A DNA stretch of 17,935 bases, taken from Clostridia bacterium (lineage in GTDB: Bacteria; Bacillota_A; Clostridia; Oscillospirales; CAG-272). The position numbers and the translations under genes are program-made. Shown here one piece after another: positions 13,341 through 17,935 of the stretch. The notes under the pieces are model-generated. The model searched no databases. It was not told where the DNA came from and worked only from the letters and a program-made list of their open reading frames with translations. The stretch is from contig JAFTDQ010000022.1 of assembly GCA_017454075.1 (NCBI GenBank), positions 1 through 17,935 of the forward strand. The letters are read 5' to 3'. Position 1 is the first letter of the stretch, and the number at the start of each line of letters is the position of its first letter.

Positions 13341-14618
13341 ATGTCGGTCTGCGCAATAGTCGGCATAAACTGGGGCGACGAGGGAAAGGGCAGAATGGTC
13401 GACCTGCTCACCCGCGATTACGACGTCGTCGTCAGATATCAGGGCGGAGGCAACGCCGGTCACACCGTAATAAACGAATACGGAAAGTTCGCGCTGCATC
13501 TCCTCCCCTCGGGCGTTTTCCGTCACGGGGTTAAAAACGTTCTCGGAAACGGGGTCGCGCTCGATCCCGAAAACCTCATCGGGGAGATAAACTCGCTGAG
13601 AGATAAGGGCGTCGACATAACCCCCGAAAATCTCCTGATAAGCGACCGCGCTTCGCTTCTCCTTCCCTGGCACAGACTGCTCGACGAGCTGGAGGAAAAC
13701 CGTCTCGCCGACAGGAAATACGGCTCAACGAAACAGGGGATCGCACCCTTTTATTCCGATAAATATCAGAAAAAAACGGTTCTTGCCGGAGAGCTCAGGA
13801 GCCCTGAAAAACTCCGCCGGCATCTGACCGACCTTCTCGAATGGAAAAACCTGACGATCACCCGGGTCTACGGCGCGGAGCCGGTCACGGAAGAGCAGCT
13901 CGACTCGTGGCTCGAAAACTACGCCTTGAAAATCGTTCCTTTCCTCGCAGACTCCGGAGACTTTCTCCGCCGGGCTGACGGACAGGGCAAAAAGATTCTC
14001 TTTGAGGCTCAGCTCGGCGCTCTCAGGGATCTTGACATGGGGATATACCCTTACACGACCTCGTCTAACGCGACGGCCGCTTACGCCCCAGTCGGCTCGG
14101 GCTACACGTCGTGCAGGGTCGACCGCGTCATCGGCGTGGTTAAGGCGTACTCGACCTGCGTAGGTGAAGGGCCGTTCACTTCCGAATGGTTCGGACCGGA
14201 AGCCGACCGGCTGAGAGAAGCCGGCGGAGAGTACGGCGCGAAGACCGGAAGACCGCGCCGCGTCGGGCCGCTCGATCTCGTTGCCACCCGCTACGGGGTG
14301 ACCGTTCAGGGCGCCACGGAGCTCGCGCTCACAAAGCTCGACGTGCTCAGTTATATGAAAGAGATTCCCGTCTGCACCGCGTACGAGCTTAACGGCACAA
14401 AAACGGAAGATTTCCCCTTCCCATCTGACCGTCCCGACGCAAAACCGGTCGTGAAAACCGTTCCCGGATGGGGATGCGACATTTCCGGGATACGCCGCTG
14501 GGAGGACCTCCCCGCCGCCGCGCGGAATTACGTGAAAATGACCGAAGAATCCGTCGGATGCTTCATCAAATACGTTTCGGTGGGAGCCGAACGCGACAGC
14601 ATAATAATAAGAGAATGA
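13341..14618 (+). CDS. purA: Adenylosuccinate synthetase
   Basis: The protein has 425 residues, normal length. It converts IMP, aspartate and GTP to adenylosuccinate. The start at 13341 gives MSVCAIVGINWGDEGKG with catalytic Asp13 and Lys16, and GGNAGHT with His41. A longer in-frame start would lie inside purC and is rejected. The position normally Lys after GDEGKG is Arg18. The IMP/subunit loop reads YGSTKQGIAPFYSDKY rather than the more common GTTxxGIGPxYxDK. PYTTSSN, VGEGPFTSE and the C-terminal base-binding region TKLDVL are conserved. It lies 7 nt after purC and overlaps purB by ATGA. GGAG sits at the end of purC, 12 nt from the start. Confidence 0.96.
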   Translation: MSVCAIVGINWGDEGKGRMVDLLTRDYDVVVRYQGGGNAGHTVINEYGKFALHLLPSGVFRHGVKNVLGNGVALDPENLIGEINSLRDKGVDITPENLLISDRASLLLPWHRLLDELEENRLADRKYGSTKQGIAPFYSDKYQKKTVLAGELRSPEKLRRHLTDLLEWKNLTITRVYGAEPVTEEQLDSWLENYALKIVPFLADSGDFLRRADGQGKKILFEAQLGALRDLDMGIYPYTTSSNATAAYAPVGSGYTSCRVDRVIGVVKAYSTCVGEGPFTSEWFGPEADRLREAGGEYGAKTGRPRRVGPLDLVATRYGVTVQGATELALTKLDVLSYMKEIPVCTAYELNGTKTEDFPFPSDRPDAKPVVKTVPGWGCDISGIRRWEDLPAAARNYVKMTEESVGCFIKYVSVGAERDSIIIRE

Positions 14619-16030
14619 AAGACATTTACGAATCCCCCCTGTCATCGAGATACGCGTCGGATTATATGCTGAAACTGTTTTCGGCAAGACAAAGAGCCGA
14701 AACGTGGCGGCGTCTGTGGGTATCGCTCGCAAAGGCCGAGCACGCGCTCGGTCTTCCCGTAACGGAAGAACAGGTTAACGAGCTCTCCGCACACGTCGCG
14801 GATATCGATTTCGATCTCGTTGCCGAACGCGAAAAAGAAGTCCGTCACGACGTGATGGCGCACGTTTACGCATACGGCAAGGCGGCGCCATCCGCCGCCG
14901 GGATCATACACCTCGGCGCGACGAGCTGCTACGTCACGGACAACGCGGATCTCATCATTTACCGCGACGGACTCAGATATATCAGAAAAGAGCTCCTTTC
15001 CCTGATAAAAAACCTTGCGGATTTCGCCCGTAAGTACCGGGCGACGCCGACTCTCGGGTATACCCATTACCAGCCGGCTCAGCCGGTCACGGTCGGAAAG
15101 CGCGCCACACTCTGGATCCAGGATCTTTATACCGACCTTGAGGAGACGGATTTCGTTCTTTCCCAGATCAAATTTCTCGGCTGCCGGGGCACGACGGGCA
15201 CCGAAGCGTCGTTTGTCGATCTCTTTGCGGGGGACACCGGAAAGATCGACGAAATGAACCGTCTCATCGCCGCGGATTTCGGATTCGAAGACCGCTTTGC
15301 GGTTTGCGGACAGACCTATCCGAGAAAGCTCGATTCGAGGATTCTCAACTGCCTGTCATCGATCGCCCAGAGCTGCTGCAAAATGGCGAACGATATACGT
15401 CTTCTTCAGCACGACAGGCAGCTCGAGGAGCCGTTTGAAAAGGGACAGATCGGCTCGTCCGCCATGGCGTACAAACGCAATCCGATGAGAAGCGAGCGGA
15501 TCTGCTCGCTTGCGAGATATCTCATTACCGACGCGGCAAACGCGGCCGTCACGGGCTCGGTACAGTGGCTCGAACGCACGCTCGACGATTCCGCGAACCG
15601 CCGCATTTCCATGCCGGAGGGCTTCCTCTGCGCCGACGCGGTGCTCCGTCTCTCGCAGAACGTGACGGACGGACTCGTCGTAAACGAAAAGGTAATCGAT
15701 TCGACGCTCCGCGGATACCTCCCGTTCATAGCGACCGAAAATCTCATGATGGAGGCGGTAAAACGCGGGGGAAACAGGCAGACTCTTCACGAGATCATCC
15801 GTCAGTGCTCAATGAAAGCGACCTCCGACATGAAAAACGGAGAGCCCTGCCGCCTGACCGAATATCTTGCCGCCCATGCCGAATTCGGGATGACGAAAGA
15901 GGAAATGGACGCCCTGCTCGACCCGTCTCTCTATATCGGACGGTGCCCGGAACAGGTCGACGCTTTCCTTGAAAAAATATCGCCCGCGCTCGAAGGAGTC
16001 GAGCGCGGCGAATCGGATATTTCCCTCTGA
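14615..16030 (+). CDS. purB: Adenylosuccinate lyase
   Basis: The protein has 471 residues. It acts twice in purine synthesis, on SAICAR and on adenylosuccinate, releasing fumarate. The start at 14615 overlaps the purA stop (ATGA) and yields the family N-terminus [15 protein letters not shown]. Active-site elements are RHDVMAH (77-83), THYQPAQP (150-157, with His151) and the flexible signature loop [15 protein letters not shown] (280-294), which contains the catalytic serine. Being directly after purC and purA, it receives the products of both. guaA follows after 7 nt. Length and motifs are normal. Confidence 0.97.
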   Translation: MKDIYESPLSSRYASDYMLKLFSARQRAETWRRLWVSLAKAEHALGLPVTEEQVNELSAHVADIDFDLVAEREKEVRHDVMAHVYAYGKAAPSAAGIIHLGATSCYVTDNADLIIYRDGLRYIRKELLSLIKNLADFARKYRATPTLGYTHYQPAQPVTVGKRATLWIQDLYTDLEETDFVLSQIKFLGCRGTTGTEASFVDLFAGDTGKIDEMNRLIAADFGFEDRFAVCGQTYPRKLDSRILNCLSSIAQSCCKMANDIRLLQHDRQLEEPFEKGQIGSSAMAYKRNPMRSERICSLARYLITDAANAAVTGSVQWLERTLDDSANRRISMPEGFLCADAVLRLSQNVTDGLVVNEKVIDSTLRGYLPFIATENLMMEAVKRGGNRQTLHEIIRQCSMKATSDMKNGEPCRLTEYLAAHAEFGMTKEEMDALLDPSLYIGRCPEQVDAFLEKISPALEGVERGESDISL

Positions 16031-16037
16031 GGCTGAC

Positions 16038-17573
16038 ATGGAAAAAATACTCGTCCTCGATTTCGGGGGACAATACAATCTTCTTATTGCGAGAAGGATA
16101 CGCGACCTCGGCGTTTACGCTGAGGTCCGTCCTTTTGACGGAATAACGGCGGATGAAATATCATCCTCCGGATATTCGGGAATAATATTCACGGGCGGCC
16201 CCGATTCGGTTTATCTCGACGGCGCGCCGAGATGCGGAAAAAACGTGCTCCGGCTCGGGATCCCGGTCCTCGGTATCTGCTACGGCTGCCAGCTTATCGC
16301 GTTTCTCGAGGGCGGAACGGTACGGCCTGCCGGCTCGGGCAGCGAATACGGGAATACAAAGCTTACGCTCGTATCCGAAAGCGCGCTTTTCAGCGGAATA
16401 CCCGAAAACAGCGTCTGCTGGATGAGTCATACGGACTGCGTGACATCTCTTCCGGAGGGCTTTTCCGTCACAGCGAAAACCGACGGATGCCCCGTCGCCG
16501 CCTACGCCTCTGAAAAGCTCGGCCTTTACGGCGTACAGTTTCATCCCGAGGTCACTCACACCGAACACGGAAACACGGTGCTTAAAAACTTCGTTTTCCG
16601 CGTATGCGGCTGCCGCGGCGACTGGAGAATGGACGATTTCGCGGCCTCCGCCGTTGAAAAATACCGTCGTGAGCTCGACGGAAAGAAAGTCCTCTGCGCC
16701 CTTTCGGGCGGAGTTGACAGCTCGGTAGCCGCCGTTCTCTTAAGCAGGGCGATAGGCGAAAATCTCGTTTGCGTATTTGTTGATCACGGACTTCTCCGCA
16801 AAGACGAGGGAGACGTCGTGGAAAGGACTTTCCGCGAACGTTTCAACATGAATCTCATAAGGGTGAACGCAAAAGACCGGTTTCTCGGCGCGCTTTCCGG
16901 AGTGACTGACCCCGAGAAAAAGCGCCGGATAATCGGAGAACAGTTTATAAGGGTCTTTGAAGACGAGGCAAAAAAGATCGGCCACGTCGCGGCGCTCGTT
17001 CAGGGAACGATTTACCCGGACGTAGTGGAAAGCGGCGCCGGAAAATCCGCGACGATAAAAAGCCATCACAACGTAGGCGGTATCCCGTCGGTCGTTGATT
17101 TCGACGAGATAATAGAGCCGCTCCGCACGCTCTTCAAGGACGAGGTCAGAAGGGTCGGCATAGAGCTCGGTATCCCGTACGACCTCGTATGGCGCCAGCC
17201 CTTTCCGGGGCCCGGTCTTGCCATCAGATGTATCGGCGAGGTAACCGAGGAAAAGCTCGATATCCTGAGGGAAGCCGACGCCATATTCCGTGACGAGATA
17301 GTCAAAGCAGGGCTTGAGAGGCAGGTCAGCCAGTATTTCGCCGTTATTACCGACACGAAAACGGTCGGAGTGATGGGCGATTCCCGCACTTACGGCTACA
17401 CTGTGGCTTTGAGAGCCGTCTCGACCGACGATTTTATGACGGCCGACTGGGACCGGCTGCCCTTCGATCTCCTTTCAAAGGTTTCCGGCAGAATTACCGG
17501 TGAGGTCGGAAACGTCTCGCGCGTTGTATACGATATTACGAGCAAACCGCCGGCTACGGTGGAGTGGGAGTGA
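16038..17573 (+). CDS. guaA: GMP synthase (glutamine-hydrolysing)
   Basis: The protein has 511 residues. It aminates XMP to GMP using glutamine and ATP. The class I glutamine amidotransferase half has GICYGCQ (Cys81; the residue after Gly83 is Cys where Met is usual) and the [12 protein letters not shown] motif with His169 and Glu171. The ATP pyrophosphatase half starts with the P-loop SGGVDSS (223-229) and continues with [27 protein letters not shown] and the dimerisation region [16 protein letters not shown] lies 5 nt before the ATG at 16038; a longer in-frame start would lie inside purB. It is the last gene of the operon. Its stop codon is directly followed by hairpin array 2 instead of a normal terminator. 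Confidence 0.98.
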   Translation: MEKILVLDFGGQYNLLIARRIRDLGVYAEVRPFDGITADEISSSGYSGIIFTGGPDSVYLDGAPRCGKNVLRLGIPVLGICYGCQLIAFLEGGTVRPAGSGSEYGNTKLTLVSESALFSGIPENSVCWMSHTDCVTSLPEGFSVTAKTDGCPVAAYASEKLGLYGVQFHPEVTHTEHGNTVLKNFVFRVCGCRGDWRMDDFAASAVEKYRRELDGKKVLCALSGGVDSSVAAVLLSRAIGENLVCVFVDHGLLRKDEGDVVERTFRERFNMNLIRVNAKDRFLGALSGVTDPEKKRRIIGEQFIRVFEDEAKKIGHVAALVQGTIYPDVVESGAGKSATIKSHHNVGGIPSVVDFDEIIEPLRTLFKDEVRRVGIELGIPYDLVWRQPFPGPGLAIRCIGEVTEEKLDILREADAIFRDEIVKAGLERQVSQYFAVITDTKTVGVMGDSRTYGYTVALRAVSTDDFMTADWDRLPFDLLSKVSGRITGEVGNVSRVVYDITSKPPATVEWE

Positions 17574-17735
17574 GCCGCAAAGCGGCAATTATGATCGCCT
17601 GACGGCGAATGATGAATTATGATGCGCTTCGCGCAATTATGAGTTGCCTTCGGCAACATTTGGTGCGGCGGGCGATCATATCATAATGTTCGGCGAACGC
17701 CGAACTCATAATTTTCGCCGTAGGCGAAATCATCA
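17574..17735 (+). repeat. Hairpin array 2 with inverted spacer halves (AATTATGA / TCATAATT)
   Basis: The first hairpin starts at the base after the guaA stop: GCCGC-AAA-GCGGC (17574-17586). Then TCGCC-TGAC-GGCGA (17595-17608), TGCGC-TTC-GCGCA (17623-17635) and GTTGCC-TTC-GGCAAC (17643-17657). These are separated by AATTATGA at 17587, 17615 and 17635, with TGATG also at 17610 and 17620. A degenerate middle (17658-17680) follows. The right half has TCATAAT at 17681, then GTTCGGC/GCCGAAC (17688-17705), TCATAATT at 17706, TTTCGCC-GTA-GGCGAAA (17713-17729) and CATCA at 17731. The spacer is thus reverse-complemented in the right half, as in array 1. The unit TGATGCGC-TTC-GCGC is nearly shared with array 1. 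Confidence 0.9.
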
Positions 17736-17777
17736 TTGATCATTTATCATTTTAACTTAAATAAAGGATGATAGTTT

Positions 17778-17935
17778 ATGCCGGAAAACAAACTATTGAC
17801 CGATTCAAAAGAATTCGCAAAAAAAGTAGTACTGTTATGCAGAGAACTCAAAACGAGAAATATTGAATCTTCCATCAGAGATCAGCTTTTGAGGTCGGGC
17901 ACATCGGTCGGGGCTAACATTCATGAAGCGCAATA
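17778..17935 (+). CDS. Four-helix-bundle protein (S23/IVP/Avd-like), cut by window end
   Basis: Only the first 52 codons are present; the frame is open at the window edge. RSGTSVGANIHEAQ (39-52) is the family signature and matches RSGTSIGANIYEAN of the other copy at the same position. Helix 1 (residues about 8-27) is basic and amphipathic. Elsewhere the two proteins differ widely, so they are separate family members, not a recent duplication. AAAGGA (17763-17768) lies 9 nt before the ATG. Hairpin array 2 and an AT-rich leader (17736-17777) precede it. No convincing promoter is seen, and read-through from guaA is possible. What follows it is outside the window. Confidence 0.85.
   Translation, partial: MPENKLLTDSKEFAKKVVLLCRELKTRNIESSIRDQLLRSGTSVGANIHEAQ

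Overview
The window is most consistent with a chromosome segment from an uncultured, fairly GC-rich member of the Clostridia, possibly of the Oscillospirales type. The reasons are the dgt-dnaG-rpoD order, consensus sigma-A promoters (TTGACA/TTGAAA-N17-TATAAT type), AGGAG ribosome sites, lipobox lipoproteins, and CCA-encoding tRNA genes. The taxon is inference only. A housekeeping stretch I counted (11221-11280) has 34/60 G+C; a stretch of the accessory cassette (10441-10500) has 18/60.

Left part, minus strand (1-9644). Reading in the direction of transcription there are four blocks. (1) An EamA-type membrane transporter with its own promoter and terminator. (2) The macromolecular-synthesis block dgt-dnaG-rpoD (dNTP hydrolase, primase, major sigma factor), almost gapless. 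The sigma factor is unusual: it has three region-1.1-like modules and an Asp/Tyr-rich linker before the canonical core. (3) A monocistronic solute-binding-type lipoprotein with no permease beside it. (4) tmcAL (tRNA-Met cytidine acetate ligase), an HPr-kinase-like P-loop protein and a small PqqD-like protein, joined by two ATGA overlaps and closed by a terminator at 22-53.

Right part, plus strand (9746-17935). tRNA-Gln(CTG) is followed by a perfect 20-bp hairpin. Then comes an AT-richer accessory cassette: an array of short hairpins, a four-helix-bundle (S23/IVP/Avd-like) gene and a GNAT acetyltransferase. Next are luxS, tRNA-Lys(TTT), and a compact bioY-purC-purA-purB-guaA operon covering late IMP synthesis and the AMP and GMP branches. 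Directly after the guaA stop codon a second hairpin array leads into a second four-helix-bundle gene, cut by the window edge.

The most unusual content is this pair of loci. In both, a roughly 155-175 bp array of small perfect hairpins with different stem sequences sits between a housekeeping 3' end and a four-helix-bundle gene. In both, the hairpins are separated by a short constant spacer that is in one orientation in the left half and reverse-complemented in the right half (TGATG to CATCA in the first, AATTATGA to TCATAATT in the second), with a degenerate element near the middle. I know of no named element class with this layout and treat it as a candidate undescribed RNA/DNA-structured system.
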